The notes beneath the pieces are model-generated. The model saw only the letters and a list, made by a program, of their open reading frames with translations. It had not been told where the DNA came from and searched no databases. This document shows, piece by piece, positions 1 through 5,929 of a stretch of DNA of 10,387 bases. Source of the DNA: Anaerolineales bacterium (lineage in GTDB: Bacteria; Chloroflexota; Anaerolineae; Anaerolineales; E44-bin32); the NCBI GenBank assembly GCA_023250385.1, contig JAHFAU010000061.1:1-10387 (forward strand), read 5' to 3'. Every line of letters starts with the position of its first letter. Within the stretch, counting starts at the first letter, position 1. Position numbers and translations under genes: made by a program.

Positions 1-532
1 CCAACTGAGCCTCCGGATTATGGGCCTGCTCGTAGTAAACCTGCGGCATGGCGTAATCGCAGCCCTCCAGAAACTCTGCGAATGGGAATGGCGTGTGTCG
101 CTTTGGAAAGCGGTAGGTAGTAAGGGCGACTGGGAGGTCCGGTAGCCCTGTTCGAAGCTCTTGGACAAACCGGCGGGCCGCGGAGTTCTTCCTGCCCGTC
201 TGGAATTCCCCCTCGGCATCGATGACATAGCCATCCAGCCCCAGCCCCAGAGTGCGCTGAACCGCGACCCGAGCTTCTCCGATCGGGTTGCTCCCCCGGA
301 TGTAGTGCCAGCCCCAGACCTGGATCCCCTCCTTCCGACAGGCCTCAATCAGCGGAGGAACCAAGTCCTGCTTGCTGTTCTTGTCTACGTTGTACAGCAG
401 GGTTCCATCCGCGATTTTCACCAGCACATGCGAAAGGCCGGCCGACTTGGCCTTGGAGGCGATCGCGGCAGGATCCCCGCCTTCGCAGTTCCAGATCTGC
501 CAGATGTAGTATCCCTTGCCGAGTAGCGTCAT
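1..532 (-). CDS. Putative TIM-barrel glycoside-hydrolase-like protein, N-terminal 177 residues (runs off the left edge)
   Basis: My translation of the minus strand from ATG 532 stays open to the window edge (177 codons plus one base), so the C-terminus is missing. The protein begins MTLLGKGYYIWQIWN and has alternating hydrophobic strands and amphipathic helices: SHVLVKIADG (34-43), a helix ending near 69, GIQVWGWHYI (69-78), GYVIDAEGEF (101-110), PVALTTYRF (134-142) and CDYAMPQVYYE (158-168). This periodicity and the acidic Asp-Ala-Glu at 105-107 on a strand end resemble TIM-barrel glycosidases such as GH25-like lysozymes, but I cannot name a family. No signal peptide or membrane segment is visible at the N-terminus. 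An in-frame stop lies just upstream (560-562), so 532 is the likely start, although its Shine-Dalgarno is weak. It lies 48 bases after dinB on the same strand and could be co-transcribed with it. Reading frame is secure; function is inference. Confidence 0.72.
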   Translation of the reverse strand, partial: MTLLGKGYYIWQIWNCEGGDPAAIASKAKSAGLSHVLVKIADGTLLYNVDKNSKQDLVPPLIEACRKEGIQVWGWHYIRGSNPIGEARVAVQRTLGLGLDGYVIDAEGEFQTGRKNSAARRFVQELRTGLPDLPVALTTYRFPKRHTPFPFAEFLEGCDYAMPQVYYEQAHNPEAQL

Positions 533-580
533 GGAAAGGTCAGCTGGCAGCCCGACGGATCATTTGTAACCTCAAGGTGC

Positions 581-1738
581 TCATTCCCGGTCGGCCGATA
601 ACTCGCCGGCGCGGGTCAATACGTCCGAACCGTATTTTGTGCGCAGCCGGTCGATCGCTTGGAGCAATTTGCGGTCGTGTTCCCACCCCCGGTCGAACAG
701 TTCGAGCTGGCGGAGGGGAGGTCCCAAGTCCGACACTCCTACGCCGAGCAGGCGGACGGGCCGACCAGTTCGCCAGTTGCGCTGAAACAACGACCAGGCG
801 GCCCGGAAGATCTCCTGGTCCTGATCCGTTGGCTGGGCCAGCCGAGCCTGCCGGGTGATCGTCGCAAAGTCGGGCCAGCGCAGTTTGACCCGAACGATTG
901 ATCCGGCCAGCTCGGCCCGGCGCAACCGCCGCCCGACTCTTTCGCTCATTTCCAGCAAACAAAGGCGCAATTTCGACTCGGATGACACATCCTTTGCGAA
1001 AGTCTGCTCTGCAGAGAGCGAGCGCGGCTCGTAGGAATCCTCGACAGGCCGGTCGTCGAGTCCCCGGGCTCTGGCTGCAAGTTCTATGCCCCAGTCTCCA
1101 AAGGTCTCGGCGAGCCGGCCTTCGGAGACACGCGCCAGTTGGCCGATGGTCCGAATCTCGAGCTCCGCCAGGCGGGCTTCGGACTTGGGGCCGATCCCCC
1201 AGAGCATAGAGACCGGCAATGGGGTGAGGAACTGGGCCTCCGAGCCTGAAGGCACGGAGATCAGACCGCTCGGCTTGCCAACTTCGGTTGCAATCTTGGC
1301 GATCAGTTTGTTGCTGGCTACCCCCCAGGAAGTAGGAAGGCCGAACCTGCTTCGGATCTCGGCCTGCATCACTTGAGCCGCACCCGGGCCGCCGCGGGGG
1401 TCGTCGCTCGCATCCAGGAAGGCTTCGTCGATCGAAATCTGTTCGACAATCGGAACCGAATCTCGTAAAAACTGCAAGACTCGTTGCGAATAGTCGGAAT
1501 ACACGCCGTGCCGCGGTCGAACAATCTGCAAATCCGGACACAATCGCACCGCCTGGGCCATCGGCATCGCAGATCGAACACCGAACTTGCGGGCCGCGTA
1601 GGAGGCCGAAGCTACGACCCCCCTGCCCTCCGGCCGGCCGCCGACGACGAAGGCCTGGCCTTTGAGCTCCGGGGCCAGCAGTTCTTCCACCGAGCAAAAA
1701 AACGCGTCCAGGTCTACGTGCAGAATCGCTCGGCTCAT
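581..1738 (-). CDS. dinB: DNA polymerase IV (Y-family translesion polymerase)
   Basis: A 385-residue protein, slightly longer than E. coli DinB (351). It is an error-prone polymerase without proofreading that extends past damaged template bases. The palm begins ILHVDLDAFFCSVE: metal-binding Asp9, and Phe14 at the steric-gate position that excludes ribonucleotides. The second catalytic motif is SIDEAFLD (102-109, with Asp104 and Glu105). A helix-hairpin-helix thumb element follows around LWGIGPKSEARLAEL, then the little-finger domain. Near the end, QLELF at 344-348 matches the bacterial beta-clamp-binding pentapeptide consensus, followed by an AIDRLRTKYGSDVLTRA-type tail seen in many Y-family proteins. 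All key residues are intact, so it should be active. It is divergent from the small Cys-rich gene at 1774, with only 35 bases between the two starts. I see no LexA-type palindrome there, so SOS control is not supported by the sequence. Confidence 0.96.
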   Translation of the reverse strand: MSRAILHVDLDAFFCSVEELLAPELKGQAFVVGGRPEGRGVVASASYAARKFGVRSAMPMAQAVRLCPDLQIVRPRHGVYSDYSQRVLQFLRDSVPIVEQISIDEAFLDASDDPRGGPGAAQVMQAEIRSRFGLPTSWGVASNKLIAKIATEVGKPSGLISVPSGSEAQFLTPLPVSMLWGIGPKSEARLAELEIRTIGQLARVSEGRLAETFGDWGIELAARARGLDDRPVEDSYEPRSLSAEQTFAKDVSSESKLRLCLLEMSERVGRRLRRAELAGSIVRVKLRWPDFATITRQARLAQPTDQDQEIFRAAWSLFQRNWRTGRPVRLLGVGVSDLGPPLRQLELFDRGWEHDRKLLQAIDRLRTKYGSDVLTRAGELSADRE

Positions 1739-1752
1739 CCCAGACCGCCCGC

Positions 1753-1758
1753 AGTGTA
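1753..1758 (-). promoter_or_regulatory. Candidate -10 element for dinB
   Basis: The minus strand reads TACACT 14 bases before the dinB ATG, in the 35-base divergent spacer. It matches the TATAAT consensus at four of six positions. It would place transcription start about 8 bases before the start codon, giving a very short leader. No -35 match is visible at the usual spacing. This is a weak call resting on location and the -10 match alone. Confidence 0.25.
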
Positions 1759-1762
1759 CAAT
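1757..1762 (+). promoter_or_regulatory. Candidate -10 element for the small plus-strand gene
   Basis: The plus strand reads TACAAT 11 bases before the ATG at 1774, five of six matches to TATAAT. Transcription would start around 1769, making the mRNA almost leaderless, which fits the lack of a Shine-Dalgarno. There is no good -35. The hexamer shares the TGTACA palindrome (1755-1760) with the candidate dinB -10 on the other strand, so the two promoters would compete for the same bases. Confidence 0.3.
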
Positions 1763-1773
1763 CCGGAACGCCG

Positions 1774-2010
1774 ATGGACTCGCCCGCCTCGATAGGTAGC
1801 CCCCAGGAAACTGCGCTGGCCCGAATGCGGGACAACCCGCGGGTGAGCCGAATTCGGGTCATCGTCGCTCACGATGCCTGTCCGGCCTGCCGGGGGCAGG
1901 AAGGCGAATACGAGAAAGCGGCGGCCCCGGCTTTGCCGACAGCAGGTTGTTCCCACCCGCTGCATTGCCGCTGTTTCTACGAGCCCACCCTCACCGAGAT
2001 TTATCCCTGA
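1774..2010 (+). CDS. Small conserved-looking Cys-rich protein, possible zinc-binding (78 aa)
   Basis: This 78-residue frame exactly fills the gap between dinB and the nucleotidyltransferase gene and is the only plus-strand gene I accept. The N-terminal part (about 1-30) is helical and basic. The core is RVIVAHDACPACRGQEGEY, then a hydrophobic Pro/Ala stretch, then GCSHPLHCRCFYEP. Cys36-Pro-Ala-Cys39 and the later Cys59, His61, His64, Cys65 and Cys67 could form one or two metal knuckles. The CPxC...H..CRC layout recalls the C-terminal Cys motif of SPP1 gp7-like phage head-morphogenesis proteins, but the rest of that family is absent. I recall similar stand-alone short proteins in Chloroflexota genomes but cannot verify it. 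The ATG at 1774 is chosen because it follows a possible -10; ATG 1825 or GTG 1843 are alternatives. Its 3' end overlaps the opposing gene by 20 bases. Function unknown. Confidence 0.68.
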   Translation: MDSPASIGSPQETALARMRDNPRVSRIRVIVAHDACPACRGQEGEYEKAAAPALPTAGCSHPLHCRCFYEPTLTEIYP

Positions 2011-3472
2011 CCTCCGTGGGCCGGCGGCGCGGGCGGCCTGATTCGAGCTGCTCACGGGCCACTTGCAGCGCCGAGTCTCGGTCGTGTACCAGGCCTTCGG
2101 CTTGGGCCTCCCGGATGGCTTCCAGCAGCTCACCAATCACGCTCCCAGCCTGCAGTCCGAGGGCTGAGGCGAGCTCGTCTCCGGCGAGCAGTTTCGGAGG
2201 TCGAACCACCTGGTCTGCCCGCTCAAACCAGGCTTCGAACAGCGTTCGGGCGAGGCCAATCCTTGACCTCCATTCGGCGGGAGGTGGAGCCGAGCTCAAC
2301 CTGGCCAGCGAGGCAGCCAGGTACAGCAGAACGACCTCGATCCCGGCCTCCCCGCTCGCCCGAAAGAAGCGGTAGACTTCACCGTCGGAAGTTGGCTGAG
2401 TGGATGCAAGCTGCCGCGGCCTCCAATGGTTGAGTACGATCGACTCAATCCGGCCGGCCTCCGGCCGGCTGAGCCGCAGCTCCAATGCCCGCCGAACCGC
2501 TAGCCTGGCGGCCTGGGAGGCGGCCTCGGCAGCTGCGTCGGGGTCGACGCTCTCGCTTGGCGTGAAGAGCGCCGCCAGGGTCAGTAGCTGGGCCACCTGT
2601 CGCCCGCCGCGCAGCCGGCGCTCCAGGTGCGCGCTGAGGTCCACCCGATATTTAGCGAGTTGAAGTGAGAGTTCGCCCAACGCCAGGTTCCCACCCCGCT
2701 CGCCGTCGCTTCGCCGGGCCAACAGAGGCACAAGCTCTGCAAGCCGGTCCAGGGTCGAGAGGCTTAGCTCACGACCGTCCCGCTCGGTGCCTGGAAGCTG
2801 GTCGAGCTCCGGGCAGACTTGGACGAGCAGTCCCAGATGATCCATCAAGCGGATTCCGGTCCCTGCGGTAGTCGGCTCGAGCACTCTCATGAACTCATCC
2901 CGCACCCGCTCGGCCGACACCTCCGACAACCGGTCGCCCGCGGCTCGGACTTGCTGGACTGTGTTCGGCTCCATACGGAGCCCCAGCCGGGCCGCCAGCC
3001 GAACCGCCCGCAGCGCGCGGACCGGATCACGCGAGACGGCGTCCTCAGCACAGGGCCGCAGCCGCCGGTCCTTGAGGTCTTGCAGGCCGCCAAGTGGATC
3101 GATCAGGTGGTCGTCGGTGTTCAATGGCAACGCGAGGGCGTTGATCGTGAAATCTCGCTCACGCAGATCGGTCTCAATCGACGGTCCAGATCTGCGGACA
3201 AAGTCGAGGGTACCGGCCTGCCCGGGAAGAATGACTCTGGCCGCATCGCGTTCGTCGTCCATGGAATAAAAGCCGGCCTGCAGGTCATCCGCTAGCAGGC
3301 GGGCCAGGGTGGCCGCCTCCCGATCGACAACGAAGTCGAGGTCAGGTCGGGTCAGACCGAGGAAGTGATCACGCAGCGCGCCACCGACCAGCCAGATTTC
3401 CCGATTTCCAGCATGCCGTCGCAGGAGGGTCAGGATCTCAGGTTGGATAAGTCGCTCAGCCAGCTTGGTCAA
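1991..3472 (-). CDS. cca: CCA tRNA nucleotidyltransferase / poly(A) polymerase family protein (class II, no HD domain)
   Basis: About 493 residues from a TTG start. The family adds CCA to tRNA 3' ends, or A-tails to RNA, without a template. The nucleotidyltransferase head is clear: LVGGALRDHFLG (28-39) is the GG motif, and DLDFVVD (44-50) carries the two metal-binding aspartates. Next come ERDFTINALA (105-114), LIDPLGGLQDLKDRRLR (123-139) and RDPVRALRAVRLAARLG (148-164), the head/neck motifs of class II enzymes, then ERVRDEFMRVL (188-198). The remaining roughly 290 residues are helical and have no HD phosphohydrolase motif. CCA addition versus poly(A) addition cannot be settled from sequence alone; CCA is the commoner role. 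Upstream in-frame codons offer no ATG or GTG, so TTG at 3472, overlapping the hpt end by 17 bases, is the best start, though without a clear ribosome site. The overlap implies co-translation with hpt. Confidence 0.9.
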   Translation of the reverse strand: MTKLAERLIQPEILTLLRRHAGNREIWLVGGALRDHFLGLTRPDLDFVVDREAATLARLLADDLQAGFYSMDDERDAARVILPGQAGTLDFVRRSGPSIETDLRERDFTINALALPLNTDDHLIDPLGGLQDLKDRRLRPCAEDAVSRDPVRALRAVRLAARLGLRMEPNTVQQVRAAGDRLSEVSAERVRDEFMRVLEPTTAGTGIRLMDHLGLLVQVCPELDQLPGTERDGRELSLSTLDRLAELVPLLARRSDGERGGNLALGELSLQLAKYRVDLSAHLERRLRGGRQVAQLLTLAALFTPSESVDPDAAAEAASQAARLAVRRALELRLSRPEAGRIESIVLNHWRPRQLASTQPTSDGEVYRFFRASGEAGIEVVLLYLAASLARLSSAPPPAEWRSRIGLARTLFEAWFERADQVVRPPKLLAGDELASALGLQAGSVIGELLEAIREAQAEGLVHDRDSALQVAREQLESGRPRRRPTEVRDKSR

Positions 3473-4022
3473 GCTCGGAAGCTTTGTCGGGCCGCAGGAC
3501 GCCGACGAACGGTAAGTTTCGGTGGTACTCGTCGAGATCGAGGCCGTAGCCGAAGACGAACTTGTTCGGGATGGTGAAGCCCCGATAGTGGATCGGGACA
3601 ACGACTTCGCGCCGGTCGGCCTTGTCGAGCAGGACACATACTCGCAGGCTGCTCGGCCGGCGCAGGCTGAGCATCTCCAAGACCGAAGCGATCGTGTGCC
3701 CGCTGTCAATGATGTCTTCGACTAGCAAGACGCTGCGGCCCTCGATGGACGTCGTCAGGTCTAGGGTGATCCGGACTTGACCTTTCGACTGGCGGGAGCC
3801 GGCGCCGTACGAAGAAACCGCCATGAAATCGATACTGAGCGGCACATTGATCTGCCTCATCAAATCGGCAAGGAACAGCACTCCTCCCCGCAGGACGCAG
3901 ATGAGCAGGAGATCCTGATCGCGGTAGTCCCGGCTGATCTCGGCGCCGAGCTGACGAATCCGAGTTTGGAGTTGCTCCTCACTGATCAGAACCTCATCGA
4001 GGAACTCGTTGTAGTCGCTCAT
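3456..4022 (-). CDS. hpt: Hypoxanthine phosphoribosyltransferase
   Basis: A 188-residue cytoplasmic purine-salvage enzyme, near the usual 175-190 for the family. It transfers phosphoribose from PRPP to hypoxanthine, and usually guanine, to make IMP or GMP. VLRGGVLFLADLMR (43-56) holds the pyrophosphate-binding LRGG loop. SSYGAG (70-75) is the flexible catalytic loop. VLLVEDIIDSGHTI (98-111) is the PRPP-binding signature with its paired acidic residues. Lys154 in IPNKFVFGYGLDLDEYHRNL is the purine-contacting lysine region, followed by the RNLPFVGVL end typical of bacterial enzymes. The ATG at 4022 overlaps the tdk stop in an ATGA junction, which fixes the start and suggests translational coupling. 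Sits between pyrimidine salvage (tdk) and tRNA end processing. All core motifs are present, so it should be functional. Confidence 0.95.
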   Translation of the reverse strand: MSDYNEFLDEVLISEEQLQTRIRQLGAEISRDYRDQDLLLICVLRGGVLFLADLMRQINVPLSIDFMAVSSYGAGSRQSKGQVRITLDLTTSIEGRSVLLVEDIIDSGHTIASVLEMLSLRRPSSLRVCVLLDKADRREVVVPIHYRGFTIPNKFVFGYGLDLDEYHRNLPFVGVLRPDKASELDQAG

Positions 4023-4579
4023 TGCGGAACTTCGTGATGCTTGCGGCAACGTGCTTCGTAGAGCTCGCTGGCGCCCACGACGATTACCGGATCGGTAGCG
4101 CGGGCCGGCCGGCCATCGATCAGCCGTTGGGTGCGGGTGGCTGCCTCGCCACACACCATGCAAATCGCCTGCAGCTTGTCCACCCGCTCGGCCACCGCCA
4201 TCAGGACCGGCATCGGGCCGAACGGGTCGCCACGGAAGTCGGTATCCAGGCCGGCCACGATCACCCGCAAGCCTCGATCGGCCAGGTCCCGGCACACCTC
4301 AACGATGGCCCGATCGAAGAACTGAGCCTCATCAAAGGCAACGACGGTTGACTCCTTCGCCACCAGCGCTGGAATCTGGCCCGCGTCGGCAACCGGCGTC
4401 GCCTCGAAATGACTCCCGGCGTGGGAGGTCACTTTATCCACCTGATAGCGGGTGTCCAGTTGCGGTTTGAATACTTGAACCTGCTGGCGGGCTATCGTCG
4501 CCCGGCGCAGGCGACGAATTAGTTCGTCGGTCTTCCCGCTGAACATCGACCCACTGATCACCTCGATTGAGCCAGTCAA
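4019..4579 (-). CDS. tdk: Thymidine kinase (TK1-like, zinc-containing)
   Basis: A 186-residue pyrimidine-salvage enzyme that phosphorylates thymidine to dTMP with ATP. GSMFSGKT at 10-17 is the TK1-type P-loop. TVVAFDEAQFFD (78-89) contains Asp83 and the catalytic Glu84. LDTDFRGDPFGPMPVLMAVAE (111-131) is the family signature leading to the lasso loop. A structural zinc site is formed by Cys140, Cys143, Cys178 and His181 (CMVC...CRKH). The frame is open upstream to an ATG at 4642, but that ATG lies before the terminator at 4601-4628, and the extra residues match nothing in the family. I therefore take TTG 4579, preceded by GGGGAGAG, so that the protein starts MTGSIEVISGSMFSGKT, as is normal. 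It follows rpmE, an adjacency also known in Firmicutes (rpmE-tdk), and its stop overlaps the hpt start by four bases. Confidence 0.94.
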   Translation of the reverse strand: MTGSIEVISGSMFSGKTDELIRRLRRATIARQQVQVFKPQLDTRYQVDKVTSHAGSHFEATPVADAGQIPALVAKESTVVAFDEAQFFDRAIVEVCRDLADRGLRVIVAGLDTDFRGDPFGPMPVLMAVAERVDKLQAICMVCGEAATRTQRLIDGRPARATDPVIVVGASELYEARCRKHHEVPQ

Positions 4580-4587
4580 TCGTTGAA

Positions 4588-4595
4588 CTCTCCCC
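4588..4595 (-). promoter_or_regulatory. Ribosome-binding site that decides the tdk start
   Basis: The minus strand reads GGGGAGAG, ending 8 bases before TTG 4579. It lies just beyond the U-tract of the rpmE terminator, so it fits a start at 4579 and not the upstream ATG at 4642. Confidence 0.6.
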
Positions 4596-4600
4596 GGATA

Positions 4601-4628
4601 GAAAAGGCAGGTGCGATTGCACCTGCCT
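4601..4628 (-). terminator. Intrinsic terminator between rpmE and tdk
   Basis: A perfect 10-bp stem (4605-4614 paired with 4619-4628; outer arm AGGCAGGTGC on the minus strand) with a four-base AATC loop. It is followed on the minus strand by TTTTCT. The stem is GC-rich and begins 33 bases after the rpmE stop. The T-run occurs only on the minus-strand side, so it terminates the ribosomal-protein operon. Any tdk transcript then comes from read-through or a promoter I cannot identify; a TACACT hexamer at 4631-4636 on the minus strand sits too close to the stem to be convincing. Confidence 0.85.
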
Positions 4629-4661
4629 CGAGTGTACTTCATGCCGGAAGGGACCGGCGAC

Positions 4662-5135
4662 CTACACCTGGGGCTCTTTTTCCGCGCTGGGCAGCTCGAA
4701 GCCGCGTGCTTTCAGTCGGCGCTTCAAATCGGCCAGGCTCTTGCGACCGAAGCTCTCGATGGCCAAGATCGCAAGATCTCCTTGCTGCATGAGTTCAAGC
4801 GCCTGGCCGACCTGAGTTATCCCGGCCTGAGCAAGTGCCTGCTCGGCTCGCTTGCCGAGCTCCAACTCGGAGATCGGGGTCGCGGGCGAAGTGCGGGCCA
4901 CCTCCCGCTCCCGAATCTCCTGCAAGTACTCCTGGCGGGCTTCGAGCTTCCGGTAGAACCGGTCTACCTGGCCCTCGGTGTCGACAATCCGCTGCTCGCC
5001 GGTGTAAAAGGGATGACAGTTGGAACAGACATCAGTGCGAATTAGCTCGACCGTCGACCCGGTCGTCCAGGTGTTGCCGCACGAACAGATCACCGTCGCG
5101 TTCGGGAAGTAATTGGGGTGAATCCCTGGTCTCAC
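4662..5135 (-). CDS. rpmE: Ribosomal protein bL31 (zinc form) fused to an RNA polymerase alpha-CTD-like domain
   Basis: 157 residues, about twice a normal bL31 (65-85). Residues 1-70 are a standard zinc-type bL31: GIHPNYF, then CSCG (Cys17, Cys19), then CSNCHPFYTG (Cys37, Cys40) and VDTEGQVDRFYRKL. bL31 sits at the central protuberance and bridges the ribosomal subunits. A charged linker (about 70-87) leads to residues 88-150. These align with the helix-hairpin-helix C-terminal domain of RNA polymerase alpha: ELELGKRAEQALAQAGI matches the E. coli LELTVRSANCLKAEAI region, and SFGRKSLADLKRRLKARGF matches LGKKSLTEIKDVLASRGL. DNA-contact equivalents Arg96 (R265), Gly130 (G296), Lys132 (K298) and Ser133 (S299) are kept, but N268 and C269 are Gln and Ala. 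The frame is continuous across the join. The GTG start overlaps the rpmA stop (GTGA), with GGAG at 5144-5147 upstream. A terminator follows. Confidence 0.93.
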   Translation of the reverse strand: MRPGIHPNYFPNATVICSCGNTWTTGSTVELIRTDVCSNCHPFYTGEQRIVDTEGQVDRFYRKLEARQEYLQEIREREVARTSPATPISELELGKRAEQALAQAGITQVGQALELMQQGDLAILAIESFGRKSLADLKRRLKARGFELPSAEKEPQV

Positions 5136-5401
5136 TTGTCGCTCTCCGCTTGGGGAATGACATTCGCCCGCCGGCGTCCGCCCGGCCCGAAATCGAACTG
5201 CAAGACCCCGTCAATTGTGGCAAAGAGTGTATCGTCTCCGCCCTTCCCGACATTTAACCCCGGATGAATCCGACTTCCACGCTGGCGGATGATGATGTTG
5301 CCAGAATGCAAGTACTCGCCGCCGTAGCGCTTCACCCCCAGGCGTTGAGACTGGCTATCTCGGCCGTTACGGGTCGATCCTCCACCCTTCTTGTGTGCCA
5401 T
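5132..5401 (-). CDS. rpmA: Ribosomal protein bL27
   Basis: 89 residues, the normal length for bL27, a large-subunit protein whose N-terminal tail reaches the peptidyl-transferase centre. The start MAHKKGGGSTRNGRDSQSQ is the mature-type N-terminus, with no Firmicutes-style cleaved leader. It continues with LGVKRYGGEYLHSGNIIIRQRG and GLNVGKGGDDTLFATIDG, the invariant family blocks. It begins 10 bases after rplU, in the near-universal rplU-rpmA order, and its TGA overlaps the rpmE GTG by four bases. An AGGGG stretch lies a few bases before the ATG. Nothing abnormal is visible. Confidence 0.97.
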   Translation of the reverse strand: MAHKKGGGSTRNGRDSQSQRLGVKRYGGEYLHSGNIIIRQRGSRIHPGLNVGKGGDDTLFATIDGVLQFDFGPGGRRRANVIPQAESDK

Positions 5402-5411
5402 GTCGGTACCC

Positions 5412-5879
5412 CTACTTCTTCTTCGCCCGAGTCGACTTGGTCTTGGTGGGCGTCTTCCGGGCCTTGGCGGGCGGCTTGACCGCGCTTCGCTTCACGGCCG
5501 ACCGCTTGGCGGGAGGCTTGGCAGTCGCTTTGCGGGCTGGCGCCGAAGCCGGCTCGTCAGGGCTGGAGGCCCCGACCACCTCGATCGAGATTTGGGTCAG
5601 CCGGCGGCGCTGGCCCTTTGTCCGGCGATAGCGGTGCTTGGGATGGTGCTTGAAGACGATGATCTTCTTGCCGTTCGGGTGTTCCAGCACCGTGCCCTTA
5701 ACAGTGGCGCCGGAAACGTACGGCGATCCGACCTCGATCTGCTTGCCGTCTGAAATGAGCAGGATCTCTTGGAACTCGACCCGCTTGCCCACTTCGTCTG
5801 GCATGCGATCGACCTCGAGCTTGCCGCCTTCCTCCGCAAGATACTGTTTGCCGCCGTGGGCGACGATTGCGTACTTCAT
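5412..5879 (-). CDS. rplU: Ribosomal protein bL21 with a long basic C-terminal tail
   Basis: 155 residues, whereas bL21 is usually about 103. Residues 1-102 are an ordinary bL21, a 23S-rRNA-binding large-subunit protein: MKYAIVAHGGKQYLAEEG, a beta-barrel core with GSPYVSGATVKGTVLEH (51-67), and the KHRYRRTKGQRRRLTQISI signature (81-99). From about 103 to 155 the protein becomes a low-complexity Ala/Lys/Pro/Arg/Thr tail with a tandem RSAVK repeat (126-135) and a KKK end. It looks like the disordered tails of histone H1-like proteins and is presumably RNA-binding. The tail is in frame and base composition does not change, so it is not a frameshift. First gene of a three-gene operon with rpmA and rpmE, preceded by its own extended -10 promoter and a leader hairpin. 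The Shine-Dalgarno is weak (GAAG before ATG 5879). Confidence 0.95.
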   Translation of the reverse strand: MKYAIVAHGGKQYLAEEGGKLEVDRMPDEVGKRVEFQEILLISDGKQIEVGSPYVSGATVKGTVLEHPNGKKIIVFKHHPKHRYRRTKGQRRRLTQISIEVVGASSPDEPASAPARKATAKPPAKRSAVKRSAVKPPAKARKTPTKTKSTRAKKK

Positions 5880-5897
5880 GGTTTCTTCGATTCACTC

Positions 5898-5923
5898 TGG
5901 CGCCTCGCTCGTGCGAGGCGCCA
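5898..5923 (-). promoter_or_regulatory. 11-bp hairpin in the rplU leader
   Basis: A perfect 11-bp inverted repeat (5898-5908 with 5913-5923; arm GGCGCCTCGC plus one A-T pair) with a four-base loop. Neither strand has a T-run after it, so it is a poor intrinsic terminator. From the adjacent extended -10, transcription would start near 5923, placing this stem at the very 5' end of the rplU mRNA. It could stabilise that end, act as a ribosomal-protein autoregulatory site, or define the 3' end of rpoC mRNA after processing. Its role is inference; the structure is plain. Confidence 0.65.
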
Positions 5924-5929
5924 ACCTGA

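Noticed and set aside
543..566. A seven-codon micro-frame (MIRRAAS) with a GAGG upstream, just before the glycosidase-like gene
   Set aside because: Could be a leader peptide, but nothing such as regulatory codons or attenuator stems supports it; probably chance.
1739..1800. A LexA/SOS box upstream of dinB
   Set aside because: GAAC occurs at 1766 but without a matching inverted half-site at usual spacing.
540..1862. A 440-codon minus-strand frame overlapping dinB
   Set aside because: It is rich in Arg, Gly and Pro with no motifs and lies in another frame of a textbook DinB; a GC-rich shadow.
2445..2475. CCGGCCGG repeated twice in a GC-rich palindromic stretch
   Set aside because: It lies inside the nucleotidyltransferase coding region and is explained by Ala/Gly/Arg codons; no mobile or regulatory structure surrounds it.
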